Part shown: positions 44,631 through 52,832 of the stretch, one piece after another
Position numbering within the stretch: the stretch's first letter is position 1
How the letters are laid out: each line of letters opens with the position of its first letter
From: Chloroflexota bacterium
GTDB lineage: Bacteria; Chloroflexota; Dehalococcoidia; Lucifugimonadales; UBA3495
Length of the DNA: 64,000 nt
Assembly (NCBI GenBank): GCA_028874075.1
Contig: JAPPLU010000090.1
Span: 39,360 to 103,359, forward strand
Reading direction: 5' to 3'
Notes under the pieces: generated by a model
Told to the model about the DNA's origin: nothing
Database searches by the model: none
Seen by the model: the letters and a program-made list of their open reading frames with translations, nothing else
Position numbers and translations under genes: made by a program

Positions 44631-45275
44631 CTACTGGGGAGTTTGTGAGGTGAGGAACTGGTTCATCGCCGACTTGAAAATATCGTAAGGATGCGCCCCG
44701 GTGAACATCAGGTTGCCCACTACAAAGGTAGGAATGCCTCGGATACCGTGCTGCAGGGCCTCCTGGTACTGTCCCATCACCTTGTTGGATAACTCGTGCG
44801 TTTCCAGGCATTCGATCATTTCATCAGCGTCAAGGGATACCGTCTTGGCAACCTCTGCCAGTACGTTGAGCTGTCCCAGGTCCTTCCGTTCGTCCCAATA
44901 TGCCTTGTAAGCAGCGTGGTGAAACTCCATGAATTTTCCGTGCTGCTGGGCATATTCAGTGGCTTCCAACGCGTACATTGTATTTGGCGTAACCAGGGGT
45001 GGGCGCATGACCAGTCCCGCATCCTTCACTTGGGACCGGATCGGCTCACTCAATTCGTCTTCAGTTTCTCCCGACCGTTGCTGCCGGAGCAACCCTTCCT
45101 TGGGAGTATCCGGCCGCAGCAAATAGGCTCGTCCTTCTACAGCGATGTTGTACTCCTGTCCCAGCTTGTCGACTCGTTCCAGGCCGACGTAGCACCAGGG
45201 TCAAACATAGTCGTACCAAACTATGACCCGTACGGGGTCGGCGCCATTATTATGCTGATGACGTTCCTCTACCAT
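44631..45275 (-). CDS. FrnE/DsbA-family oxidoreductase with in-frame UGA, candidate selenoprotein
   Basis: A 214-residue thioredoxin-fold protein if the TGA at 45203-45201 is read as selenocysteine (Sec25). The ATG at 45273-45275 has a perfect AGGAGG 5 nt upstream. Around the codon the frame reads VIVWYDYV-U-PWCYVGLERV, the FrnE-type active site C-P-W-C with the first Cys replaced by UGA (U-P-W-C). The domain continues with the helical insert and the cis-Pro loop 'GIRGIPTFVVGN' (about residues 173-184). A hairpin follows (45168-45188). Default annotation would start about 27 codons downstream of the UGA (TTG, giving 'LLRPDTP') and lose the site. A cytoplasmic disulfide oxidoreductase is likely, as there is no signal peptide. 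Confidence 0.87.
45168..45188 (-). promoter_or_regulatory. Candidate bacterial SECIS hairpin in the FrnE-like gene
   Basis: Minus-strand GUCGGC (45188-45183) pairs with GUCGAC (45173-45168) over 6 bp (one G-U), with the 9-nt loop CUGGAACGA. The loop begins 19 nt after the UGA. The stem is shorter than in the other two genes, so this is the weakest of the three structures. Confidence 0.5.
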
Positions 45276-45371
45276 CTCTTCCTCCTAAGCGGGGACGTTG
45301 GGAATTTCGAGCGGGTCAGGAAATCAGGTCAGTTATTCTACGAGAAGTGGTATCTGGTGGAAGCGGTCCAG

Positions 45372-46148
45372 TTACTCGGCGGCCTGCTCGTCAGGATAAA
45401 GTTGCGAGCTTACCGCTCCGTTTCTGGTCATCTGGAGAGATTCGGGGGCCGTCGCCAACAAATCGACCAGTTCCGGCAACTGGGATATTCGCACACAGTG
45501 ATCCATTTCCTGGTGCCAGTTCCCCCGGTCGAGCAGTACGGCGTGGAGCCCCGCACCCCTAGCGCCCACCAAGTCCGACCGAGGTTGGTCCCCCACGTGG
45601 ACGGCTTCCGGGCCAGATACTCCAGCACGCTCCAGCGCAGCGGCAAATATGGCCGGGTCCGGTTTTTCAACACCGATCTCCGCCGAAGTCAGGCAGAAGT
45701 CCAGATAGGGCTCCATGCCCAGGTTCTGGCACAGCTCGTACATGTCTCTTCGCAAATTGGAGATAACACCAATTTGATAGCCCTGGCCCTTCAACCGTTG
45801 AAGTACACCAACCGTGTCATCAAAGGGGATAAAGTCCTTGGGAACGCTGATGGCAATTTGCCAGATCTGCCGGGCAAGGTCGTTGGTTACCGAAAGACCC
45901 GCATTTTCGAGGAGAATTTGCTCATAACGGGAAAAAAACTCGAGGCGCTCTTCCTCCGTGCGGGTGGCCAGGGGTTTAATTTCATTCTCCCGGTTGAAGT
46001 AGACATCAGCCACGGAGTAACCATAGCTGATGGCTTCCGGGGCTATATGAAAGCCAAATTCCTGGCAGGAAGCCTGCTGAATATGGTCCAGAGGGGGCCA
46101 AAACCGGACCAGGGTGTTATAGAAGTCGAAGAATATTGCCTTGATCAT
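45372..46148 (-). CDS. HAD-IA family hydrolase
   Basis: A 258-residue haloacid dehalogenase-superfamily hydrolase. Motif I is 'AIFFDFYNTLVRF' (D-x-Y-x-T variant of D-x-D-x-T), motif II lies in 'IGVISNLRRD', the Lys of motif III in 'IGVEKPDPAIF' and motif IV in 'HVGDQPRSDLVGA'. The helical cap sits between motifs I and II. It may dephosphorylate a sugar or nucleotide phosphate, or act as a dehalogenase; the second Asp of motif I is Tyr (D-F-Y), which is seen in some non-phosphatase members. It is 96 nt upstream of the FrnE-like gene and may be co-transcribed with it. Confidence 0.82.
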   Translation of the reverse strand: MIKAIFFDFYNTLVRFWPPLDHIQQASCQEFGFHIAPEAISYGYSVADVYFNRENEIKPLATRTEEERLEFFSRYEQILLENAGLSVTNDLARQIWQIAISVPKDFIPFDDTVGVLQRLKGQGYQIGVISNLRRDMYELCQNLGMEPYLDFCLTSAEIGVEKPDPAIFAAALERAGVSGPEAVHVGDQPRSDLVGARGAGLHAVLLDRGNWHQEMDHCVRISQLPELVDLLATAPESLQMTRNGAVSSQLYPDEQAAE

Positions 46149-46253
46149 GTGTCCGGCTGTTCTCCCGGCAGCCTCACTTAAGTGGGCTCATTATTTGCGC
46201 TTTCGATGTAATGAGGCACTAAATATTTGTCCGGGGCTGGCGTTCGTGTCGGC

Positions 46254-46282
46254 ATTCTAGCATAGCCAGGCAAACTTGTGAA
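46254..46282 (-). promoter_or_regulatory. Promoter of the HAD/FrnE-like transcription unit
   Basis: Minus-strand TTCACA (46282-46277), a 17-bp spacer and TAGAAT (46259-46254) with extended TGC. The leader is about 100 nt. Confidence 0.65.
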
Positions 46283-46320
46283 TCGTGTAACAACTTCTGT
46301 CAAAGGAAGTTTGTTACCTC

Positions 46321-46349
46321 TTGCTCCCCCGGACGAATAAAACTATGCT
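46321..46349 (+). promoter_or_regulatory. Candidate promoter of rpiB
   Basis: TTGCTC (46321-46326), a 17-bp spacer and TATGCT (46344-46349), about 35 nt before the rpiB ATG. Both hexamers are only partial matches. Confidence 0.4.
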
Positions 46350-46390
46350 GATATCAGCAACCGGGCCAAGGCCCACTACGGAGCAGGAAA

Positions 46391-46840
46391 ATGCAAATCG
46401 CCATCGGCGCAGATCACGCCGGCTTTGCCCTTAAAGAACAGTTGAAGCCCTGGCTCGAAGCCGCCGGCCACCAGGTTAAAGACCTGGGGGCCCATGACAT
46501 GGACCCGGAGGACGACTACCCTGACTTTGCGGCCGCGGTGGCCCGATTCATCCAGGCCGGCAACGCGGAAAGAGGAATCATCTGCTGCGGCAGCGGAGTG
46601 GGCGCCAGCATCACCGCCAATAAAGTGTCAGGAGTGCGCGCCGGTTTGTGCCACGACACCTACAGCGCACACCAGGGCGTGGAACACGACGACATGAACG
46701 CCATTTGCCTGGGCGCCCGCATTATAGGACTGGACCTATCCAAAGAGATAGTCACCGCATTTCTGGGGGCCAGCTTTATTCCCGAACCCCGATTTCAGCG
46801 CCGTCTCAGCAAGCTTATCCAGGTGGAATCAGAAGCATAG
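46391..46840 (+). CDS. rpiB: Ribose 5-phosphate isomerase B
   Basis: A 149-residue RpiB/LacA-type isomerase that interconverts ribose 5-phosphate and ribulose 5-phosphate. The active-site Cys is in 'IICCGSGVGASITANKV' (about residues 64-80), the N-terminal 'IAIGADHAGFALKEQL' binds the phosphate, and 'HNDMN'-like 'EHDDMNAICLGARIIG' follows. The ATG has GGAG upstream. It works in the non-oxidative pentose phosphate pathway. Confidence 0.95.
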   Translation: MQIAIGADHAGFALKEQLKPWLEAAGHQVKDLGAHDMDPEDDYPDFAAAVARFIQAGNAERGIICCGSGVGASITANKVSGVRAGLCHDTYSAHQGVEHDDMNAICLGARIIGLDLSKEIVTAFLGASFIPEPRFQRRLSKLIQVESEA

Positions 46841-46896
46841 GCCAATCGGGAAGACGACGCCTCAGGGAAATTGCAGGAGATCCACTCTGAACATCG

Positions 46897-47679
46897 TTAC
46901 AGCCTGGCCAGCAGTTCCAAAGTTTCTGCCACTTCTGCCGGCGAGTCAACCCGGTACTGGGCTTTGGTCGGCTGGCGAGCTGGCCCCACAAATACGGTTA
47001 TGCCGTTCAGTTCATGCACTGCCTGAAAGCCGTCTTCATCAGTCAGATCATCTCCAAAGTAAATGGGCAGTGTCCCGTGGGGAAATCCCGCAGATATCCT
47101 GGTAATCGCGCGCCCCTTGTGCCAATCCACCCTGGGCCGCACTTCCAGAATCTCCTTGCCCTTGGTGATGCGAATCCTTTCTCCTAGAGCAACCCGCCCC
47201 ATCACTTCATCGAATTCCTCCATCAACTGGGGACGCAATTCCTCAGGCGTCAATCGGTAATGCACACTCAAGGTCAGACCTTTCCCCTCCACAAAGACGC
47301 CCTGAAGGTCCGAAAGCCGCTCTTGCAAGGCTTCCAAGACAAGGTCCAAGTGCGGCCTTAGTTCCTTGGCTTCCGGGTGAATGAAAGCTTCATCAGAACT
47401 TTCTATCTCCAGGCCGTGGTTGCCGGCATAGACAAGACCGGGGATGCCCGCCATCTCTCGAACATCGGCCAATCCTCGGCCACTTACTATGCCAAGGGTA
47501 AAGCGGGCCAACCGCTGGACCGCCAATAGCGCTTCCCGAGTCCTCGGAGGCAGTACAGCCAGGTCCGGTCGCCCCGCAATGGGGGCCAGGGTTCCATCAT
47601 AGTCGAGAAGCAGTAGAACGTGATCGGCTCCGGCGATCTGACGGCTTACCCGGGGCCATACGTTCAGAAGGTGAGGCAT
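46897..47679 (-). CDS. otsB: Trehalose-phosphatase
   Basis: A 260-residue HAD-superfamily phosphatase that removes phosphate from trehalose 6-phosphate. Motif I is 'LLLLDYDGTLAPIAGRPD' (D-Y-D-G-T), followed by 'VSGRGLADVREM', 'YAGNHGLEIE' and the motif IV 'YFGDDLTDEDGFQAV'. Its start follows otsA by 31 nt on the same strand, so the trehalose pathway is encoded as otsA-otsB. Trehalose likely serves osmotic or stress protection. Confidence 0.94.
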   Translation of the reverse strand: MPHLLNVWPRVSRQIAGADHVLLLLDYDGTLAPIAGRPDLAVLPPRTREALLAVQRLARFTLGIVSGRGLADVREMAGIPGLVYAGNHGLEIESSDEAFIHPEAKELRPHLDLVLEALQERLSDLQGVFVEGKGLTLSVHYRLTPEELRPQLMEEFDEVMGRVALGERIRITKGKEILEVRPRVDWHKGRAITRISAGFPHGTLPIYFGDDLTDEDGFQAVHELNGITVFVGPARQPTKAQYRVDSPAEVAETLELLARL

Positions 47680-47709
47680 AGAGAGAGTAGGACCTTACCG
47701 TGAAGCCAG

Positions 47710-49224
47710 CTAGCGCATGGGGGCTGCTGCGTACCGGGAGCGTCCAAATGCGGAACCGCGGGCGCATTGCATCAGTTCTACCAGGATGCGGGCCGCCCAT
47801 TTATAAATGTTGTTTTCCCGTACGATAGCCCGCATGCGCATCATTCGATATCGGCGGTCTTCCTCAGGCATAACAACCGCATCCCGAATGGCTTCTGCCA
47901 GTTCGTCAGTGGCATAGGGGTTGACGATGAGCGACTGGGTCAGTTCCAGTGCGGCTCCGGCAAAAGGACTCAGAATCAGGACTCCATCATTATCGAAACG
48001 GCTGGCTACAAACTCTTTGGCCACCAGGTTCATGCCGTCGTGAAGGGAGCTGACGATACAAAATCGGGACAAGCGGCGAAGAGCCATCAGCGTCACCGCT
48101 GGAAGGTCGTCCGGCTTGTATACTATGGGCTGCCAGCCGTTCCGTCCGAACCTGCCGTTAATGTCCTCCACCAACCGGTTAATCTGCTCACCCAGTTGCT
48201 GGTAAGCTTCAATGTCGCTCCTGCTAAGAACGCCGGCTTGAACAAATACTACCTTCTCGATGTGCTCTGGGTACTGTTCGAAGAAACGTCCAATGGCACG
48301 GAACCGGTGGGGTATTCCCTTGGTATAGTCCACCCGGTCAATTCCTAAACCAATTAGCTTGCCGCCCAGTCCCCATTCCTCTTCGATTCGCTCCATTTCC
48401 CTTTCAACTTCCGAACTCATGGAGAAATCGCAAATGTCGTCGAAGTCTATGCTTATTGGGAACGGGCGCACCAGCGTTGTATCTCCCCGGTAGTCGATCC
48501 GGTTATACTCCGTATCCACCCTGACCGGCAGGGTGCGGGAAGCCGTATCCATGAAGTTGCTGCAATGGTCGCCAATATGGAAACCCAGCAAGTTGTTCCC
48601 CAAAAGACCCTCAACTACTTCTGCCTGCCAGGGGCATATCCTGAAGATTTCGGAATGGGGCCATGGAATGTGCCAGAACTGCCCGGTCACTACGGGAGCG
48701 GAAGACTCCTTCAAGTACTGGGGGAGCAAGGCGAGGTGATAATCCTGGGTCAAGACGACTGCTGGACGGTCGCCCACCTCATCCATCACCAGGTCAGCAA
48801 ACTTTCGATTGACGGACTGATAGGTCTGCCAGTCTCTCGAATCAAATATGGGTTCCGTATACGCGTTGTGGCAAAGCGGCCACAGGGATTCGTTCGAGAA
48901 CCCATAGTAGTATCCCTGTTCTTCCTGCTCGGTCAGCCACACGAGCCTTAGGGAATAAGCCGGGTCGTCGGGTGGTACCATTACCCGGTCATCTTTGTCG
49001 ACGATGAAACGGTCGCCTTTGCCGCTGCCGTAGGCTATCCAAGTTCCTCCGCAAGCCTGCATCAGTGGGTCGAGCGCGCTGGTGAGTCCACCGGCCGGGA
49101 CCACGTACTGGGGTTCACCGTTTACCAGGTTATGAATGTAAGGTTGTCGATTGGAAACTATGATGAGGCGATACTCGCCCGTCTGGCGCTGCACCAGATT
49201 TTGTAGGTCTTGTTTAGTCCACAT
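47710..49224 (-). CDS. otsA: Trehalose-6-phosphate synthase
   Basis: A 504-residue GT20 glycosyltransferase that joins UDP- or GDP-glucose and glucose 6-phosphate. Motifs include '[13 protein letters not shown]' at the N-terminus, '[12 protein letters not shown]', '[15 protein letters not shown]', '[18 protein letters not shown]' and '[14 protein letters not shown]'. The ATG at 49222-49224 has GGGAAGG 5 nt upstream; a GTG two codons earlier is also possible. AT-rich sequence upstream probably holds the promoter. Confidence 0.94.
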   Translation of the reverse strand: MWTKQDLQNLVQRQTGEYRLIIVSNRQPYIHNLVNGEPQYVVPAGGLTSALDPLMQACGGTWIAYGSGKGDRFIVDKDDRVMVPPDDPAYSLRLVWLTEQEEQGYYYGFSNESLWPLCHNAYTEPIFDSRDWQTYQSVNRKFADLVMDEVGDRPAVVLTQDYHLALLPQYLKESSAPVVTGQFWHIPWPHSEIFRICPWQAEVVEGLLGNNLLGFHIGDHCSNFMDTASRTLPVRVDTEYNRIDYRGDTTLVRPFPISIDFDDICDFSMSSEVEREMERIEEEWGLGGKLIGLGIDRVDYTKGIPHRFRAIGRFFEQYPEHIEKVVFVQAGVLSRSDIEAYQQLGEQINRLVEDINGRFGRNGWQPIVYKPDDLPAVTLMALRRLSRFCIVSSLHDGMNLVAKEFVASRFDNDGVLILSPFAGAALELTQSLIVNPYATDELAEAIRDAVVMPEEDRRYRMMRMRAIVRENNIYKWAARILVELMQCARGSAFGRSRYAAAPMR

Positions 49225-49230
49225 AGGCAC

Positions 49231-49680
49231 CTTCCCTGAACCGGAACCCGCCAGAGATTGCCCACCTTGGATAACTATGGTTCACTACTACTATCCTGAC
49301 ACATAATCCCACAAAAGGCAACTTTTCTATAAAAAATCACAATACTCAACATTAACATTTGTGAATTTATTCTCGATTGTGTTAAACAGTACTGGCTCAG
49401 TGTGAAACGCAAGGAAGCGCATGGAGCAAAGCGAGTCGAGAAGCCCCCAATGATGGCGCACACAGCGCAGGGTCGATTACAGCGAGGCTTCTCGAAGCAA
49501 CAGACCTGGACGTCCAACATTTCCGCGCCACGTAAGGAACCCGCTCAACCCGCTCGGAGTAGGACCCATATCCGGGCTCCATTTTCGACCGCCATCCAAA
49601 TTGACATACCCGGAAGCGCTGGCTAGGATAGGGGAAATTCCGAACAGCAGGATTTTGCTCCCGCAGCAGAAGGAGGACCC
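49231..49680. other. Intergenic region with long-arm inverted repeat
   Basis: This 450-bp divergent region between otsA and the alpha/beta hydrolase is AT-rich near otsA. It contains a perfect 10-bp inverted repeat, TCGAGAAGCC (49436-49445) and GGCTTCTCGA (49486-49495), with a 40-nt spacer, possibly an operator or a repeat remnant. I see no gene in it. Confidence 0.4.
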
Positions 49681-50475
49681 ATGTTTGTCCGCAGAGACCT
49701 GACTGACAGCGTTCCCACCCGAGAGGGAAACATGCATTTCATCCGGCAGGGTTCCGGGTTTCCGCTGGTAATGCTTCATCCCCTGGGCACTTCCACCTGG
49801 GCTTGGCACACGGTGGTCGACGGCCTGAGCCAGCATTACACTTGCTACGCATTCGATATGCTGGGTCACGGCGAGTCGGACAAGCCGACCCGCCACTTCA
49901 ACATACCAGACTACGCCCGCGCACTAGATGATGCCTGCCAGCTCTTGAATATTCACCGAGGCCACTATGTCGGCAATTCCGTGGGCGCATGCCTGGCCAC
50001 GGAGATGGCAGCCAGCTATCCGGAGCGGGTGGACAAACTGGTCCTTGTGGGGTGCCCCCTGTGGAATCCGTGGGGCGGCAACCAGCGAGTGGCCGATGCC
50101 GCTGCAGACTATGACGACAACGGCATGCCAGCCTCACGCACATTGGAACAACTGAAGGAGCGGGCAACTTTCGCCGAGCCCAGGCAGGAATGGGTTGACG
50201 CCACCAATGAGACCAGGCAGCAGGCGGGCGAGTGGGTGCGCAACCTGCACCAGTCCCTTTCCTATTACGATATCTTGTCCCGGCTGCCTTTGATCAAAGC
50301 CTCTTCAACCCTGGTAATGTACGGAGAGAAGGATATGCTGCGGGACGGAGAGGAACTGCTCCACAACAATATCGTCAACGCCAGCAAGACAATTTTGCCA
50401 GGACTGGGGCACATCCCCCAGATTGAGGATCCTGAAGGCTTTATCGACGCTGTGCTGGCATTCCTTCAACGGTAG
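49681..50475 (+). CDS. Alpha/beta hydrolase
   Basis: A 264-residue hydrolase of the alpha/beta fold. The oxyanion region 'VMLHPLGTSTWAW' precedes the nucleophile elbow 'YVGNSVGACLATEMA' (Ser in G-N-S-V-G), an acidic residue lies in 'YGEKDML', and the catalytic His is in 'LPGLGHIPQIEDPE'. An epoxide hydrolase/esterase or C-C hydrolase-like activity is possible, but the substrate is unknown. The ATG at 49681 has AGGAGG upstream. A terminator follows. Confidence 0.87.
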   Translation: MFVRRDLTDSVPTREGNMHFIRQGSGFPLVMLHPLGTSTWAWHTVVDGLSQHYTCYAFDMLGHGESDKPTRHFNIPDYARALDDACQLLNIHRGHYVGNSVGACLATEMAASYPERVDKLVLVGCPLWNPWGGNQRVADAAADYDDNGMPASRTLEQLKERATFAEPRQEWVDATNETRQQAGEWVRNLHQSLSYYDILSRLPLIKASSTLVMYGEKDMLRDGEELLHNNIVNASKTILPGLGHIPQIEDPEGFIDAVLAFLQR

Positions 50476-50628
50476 AACCAGAAGATTACTTCCGTGGCAC
50501 TGATATTGCGAAGGTAAGGGCGAATGAGCAATGCAGATGAATGTGTTCTGCACTTGCCGCGGAGCCTCCAAGAGTAACCATAGAGAACGGTTTAGCCTGA
50601 ATCATCTAACCGAGTTGGTGAAAAGAAC

Positions 50629-50669
50629 AGGGGCGCACTGCCGTGCGTCCCTTACCATTTCTCTCTTTT
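50629..50669 (+). terminator. Terminator after the alpha/beta hydrolase
   Basis: AGGGGCGCAC (50629-50638), loop TGCC, GTGCGTCCCT (50643-50652) form a 10-bp stem with one wobble, followed by a pyrimidine-rich run ending in TTTT (50666-50669). Confidence 0.65.
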
Positions 50670-50718
50670 GCAAAGCTGATCGTTCCACTGCGCCAACTCA
50701 CTTATGGGAGATTGCATT

Positions 50719-51639
50719 TTGACCAGTCCAAGTTTTCAATTGCGTCTGATGGAGACCTTTCGCACCGTTTTCTACACTCCCATCTACGTAACTGTCGCCG
50801 GTGGCTACCTGGAATCCGAGGGGCTGGACGTGGACTTCCAGACCTGTCCACCCCAATTTCCCCACCCATTGAGCGCTTTGAACCACAACGCAGCCGATAT
50901 AGTCCAGAGCGGCATCATGCGGTCCATTATTGCCTCCGACTGGGGCGCCGAAACTGTCCCACGCCACTTTGCAGAAATCAACAGCAGGGATGGATTCTTC
51001 GTTCTTGGGGCCCACGGATCGGAGACCTTCCAATGGGACGAGTTTACCGGCGCCACCATCATCCCTGTAGGGTTTTCGCCCATGCCCTGGGCATCATTCC
51101 AGTACGCTTTACGGAACCACAGAGTTCGGGTTGAGGGCTTGAACTTGCTTCACGGCATGAGTTTGGGTGAAGCCATAGACGCTTTTCACTCCGGAGTTGC
51201 AGAGTTTATTCATTTGCCGGAACCGGCGGCCTCGCAATTGATCGCAGACCGGGAGGCCCACATGTCGGTGGCCCTTGGCGGGGAAAACGGTCACATAACC
51301 TACAGCTCTTTCGCAGCCACAAACGCTTTCCTTGACAGTCGACCCGACGTGGTCCATCGCTTCGTAGCAGGTTATTCCAGGGCCCTGACCAGGCTGGCCG
51401 AGTCCACACCTGAGCAGATTTCCGAAGCGGTGGCCCCATTCTTTCCGGACACTCATCCGGAAAACATTACCGCATCCATCGCCCGCTACAAAGAACAGCA
51501 AACCTGGCCCACCACACCCCATATGGGGCAGATGCCGTATGAAGGCCTGCAGAGAATTCTCATGGCAGCAGGTATGGTGAAGGAGTCTCAACCCTACGAA
51601 AAGGTGGTTACGGAGGAGTTTACGGGGGGACTGCGATAG
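50719..51639 (+). CDS. Orphan THI5/NMT1-like substrate-binding protein
   Basis: A 306-residue protein of the SsuA/THI5-like periplasmic-binding-protein fold: 'LMETFRTVFYTPIYVTVAGG', 'YLESEGLDVDFQ', then 'ADIVQSGIMRSII' and a C-terminal helical lobe. No signal peptide or lipobox is visible, and no ABC permease or ATPase lies next to it, so it may be a cytoplasmic relative (for example a THI5-type enzyme) or a detached binding protein. The TTG at 50719 has GGGAG 8 nt upstream; ATG 50704 is the alternative with no site. Confidence 0.75.
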   Translation: MTSPSFQLRLMETFRTVFYTPIYVTVAGGYLESEGLDVDFQTCPPQFPHPLSALNHNAADIVQSGIMRSIIASDWGAETVPRHFAEINSRDGFFVLGAHGSETFQWDEFTGATIIPVGFSPMPWASFQYALRNHRVRVEGLNLLHGMSLGEAIDAFHSGVAEFIHLPEPAASQLIADREAHMSVALGGENGHITYSSFAATNAFLDSRPDVVHRFVAGYSRALTRLAESTPEQISEAVAPFFPDTHPENITASIARYKEQQTWPTTPHMGQMPYEGLQRILMAAGMVKESQPYEKVVTEEFTGGLR

Positions 51640-51650
51640 CGGAAAGCGCA

Positions 51651-51694
51651 GGTAGGAACTTGCGAAAGGCTTTACAGCTTCCAAAGTTCCTGCC
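51651..51694. terminator. Hairpin between converging genes
   Basis: GGTAGGAACTT (51651-51661) and AAGTTCCTGCC (51684-51694) form an 11-bp stem with one wobble around a 22-nt loop, 12 nt after the stop of the binding-protein gene and 49 nt beyond the stop of the E1 beta gene on the other strand. It could act in both directions, though T-runs are weak. Confidence 0.5.
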
Positions 51695-51742
51695 TTCCAG
51701 TTCTAAGGACAAATGGGACCCAGGACTGGTCTCGCCCAACCC

Positions 51743-52783
51743 TTACCTCCCCACCAGCCTCTCAACCGTGCCAACCACCCGGGCCGCGTTGGGCACGTAG
51801 ATGTTCTCCAGCGGGCGGCTGTATGGTACAGGTGTGTGGGGCGCGGTGACACGGGACGGCGGCGCGTCCAGGTAATCAAAGGCTTCCTCGGCCACCCGGG
51901 CGCAAATATCCGAAGCCAGGCTGCACACCGGAGTGTCCTCGTCTACAACCACAAGGCGATGGGTGCGGCGAACCGAGTCTATGATGAGGTCGTAATCGAT
52001 GGGGGATACACTGAGCAGGTCCACCACTTCGGCATTAACGCCGTTCTTCGCCAGTTCCTCTGCGGCCTCGGTGCAGACCCAGGTCATTCGGGATATTCCA
52101 ACCAGGGTGATGTCGGTTCCGGAACGGACGGTGCGAGCCTTGCCCAAGGGTATAGCGTAGGGCTCTTCGGGAACGGGACCCAAGTCGCCATAAAGACCCT
52201 TGTGTTCAAAATATACTACCGGGTCATCATCCCGGATTGCGGCGATCAGCAGGCCCTTGGCGGTATAAGGGTCGGAAGGAACTACGCCCTTCAAGCCTGG
52301 AATGTGGCTGAAGATGGAATAGAAGGATTCCGAATGCTGGGCGGCGCTGCCGAATCCGGCGCCGATACGGGTCAGCATGGTGAAGGGCACTTTGACCTGG
52401 CCGCCGAACATATACCGCATCTTGGCGGCGTTATTCAGCAACTGGTCCATGCAGACGCCCACGAAGTCGACGAACATCAACTCGGCCACCGCCCGCATGC
52501 CGGTGGAGGCAGCGCCGATGGCCGTGCCTACAAAGGCAGCCTCGGAGAGGGGAGTGTCCAGCACACGCTGGTTGCCAAACTGTTGAATGAGTCCCACGGT
52601 AGTGCGGAAGGGGCCGCCCCAGGCGTCAACAATGCCCAGGTGTTCCCGGCCGGCGCCACCGGCAATCTCCTCGCCCATGATGATGACGGTTTCGTCGCGC
52701 TCCATTTCCTGGCGAATGGCTTCGTTGATGGCCTCACGGTAACGCAACTCCCGCGAAGTTGTGGGAGTCATTGCTGTAGTCAT
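51743..52783 (-). CDS. Pyruvate/acetoin dehydrogenase E1 component, beta subunit
   Basis: A 346-residue transketolase-like E1 beta subunit. Support: 'LRYREAINEAIRQEMERDET', 'VIIMGEEIAGGAGREHLG', 'RVLDTPLSEAAFVGTAIGAA', 'FTMLTRIGAGFGSAAQHSES' and the C-terminal 'LENIYVPNAARVVGTVERLV'. It pairs with the alpha subunit at 52833-53840 to decarboxylate a 2-oxo acid or acetoin with thiamine diphosphate. The ATG has GGAAGAG upstream. No E2 (lipoyl) or E3 gene is nearby. Confidence 0.92.
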   Translation of the reverse strand: MTTAMTPTTSRELRYREAINEAIRQEMERDETVIIMGEEIAGGAGREHLGIVDAWGGPFRTTVGLIQQFGNQRVLDTPLSEAAFVGTAIGAASTGMRAVAELMFVDFVGVCMDQLLNNAAKMRYMFGGQVKVPFTMLTRIGAGFGSAAQHSESFYSIFSHIPGLKGVVPSDPYTAKGLLIAAIRDDDPVVYFEHKGLYGDLGPVPEEPYAIPLGKARTVRSGTDITLVGISRMTWVCTEAAEELAKNGVNAEVVDLLSVSPIDYDLIIDSVRRTHRLVVVDEDTPVCSLASDICARVAEEAFDYLDAPPSRVTAPHTPVPYSRPLENIYVPNAARVVGTVERLVGR

Positions 52784-52832
52784 AGTGCTGCTCTTCCTTC
52801 CTGCGGCGTACTTGCTGGTCGACGTGAAAGGG

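Noticed and set aside
20948..45275. The three TGA-interrupted genes as pseudogenes or sequencing errors
   Set aside because: In all three the stop falls exactly on the catalytic Cys codon, the rest of the frame is intact and conserved, and each has a strong start and a downstream hairpin. Random decay or errors would not target the same functional position three times.
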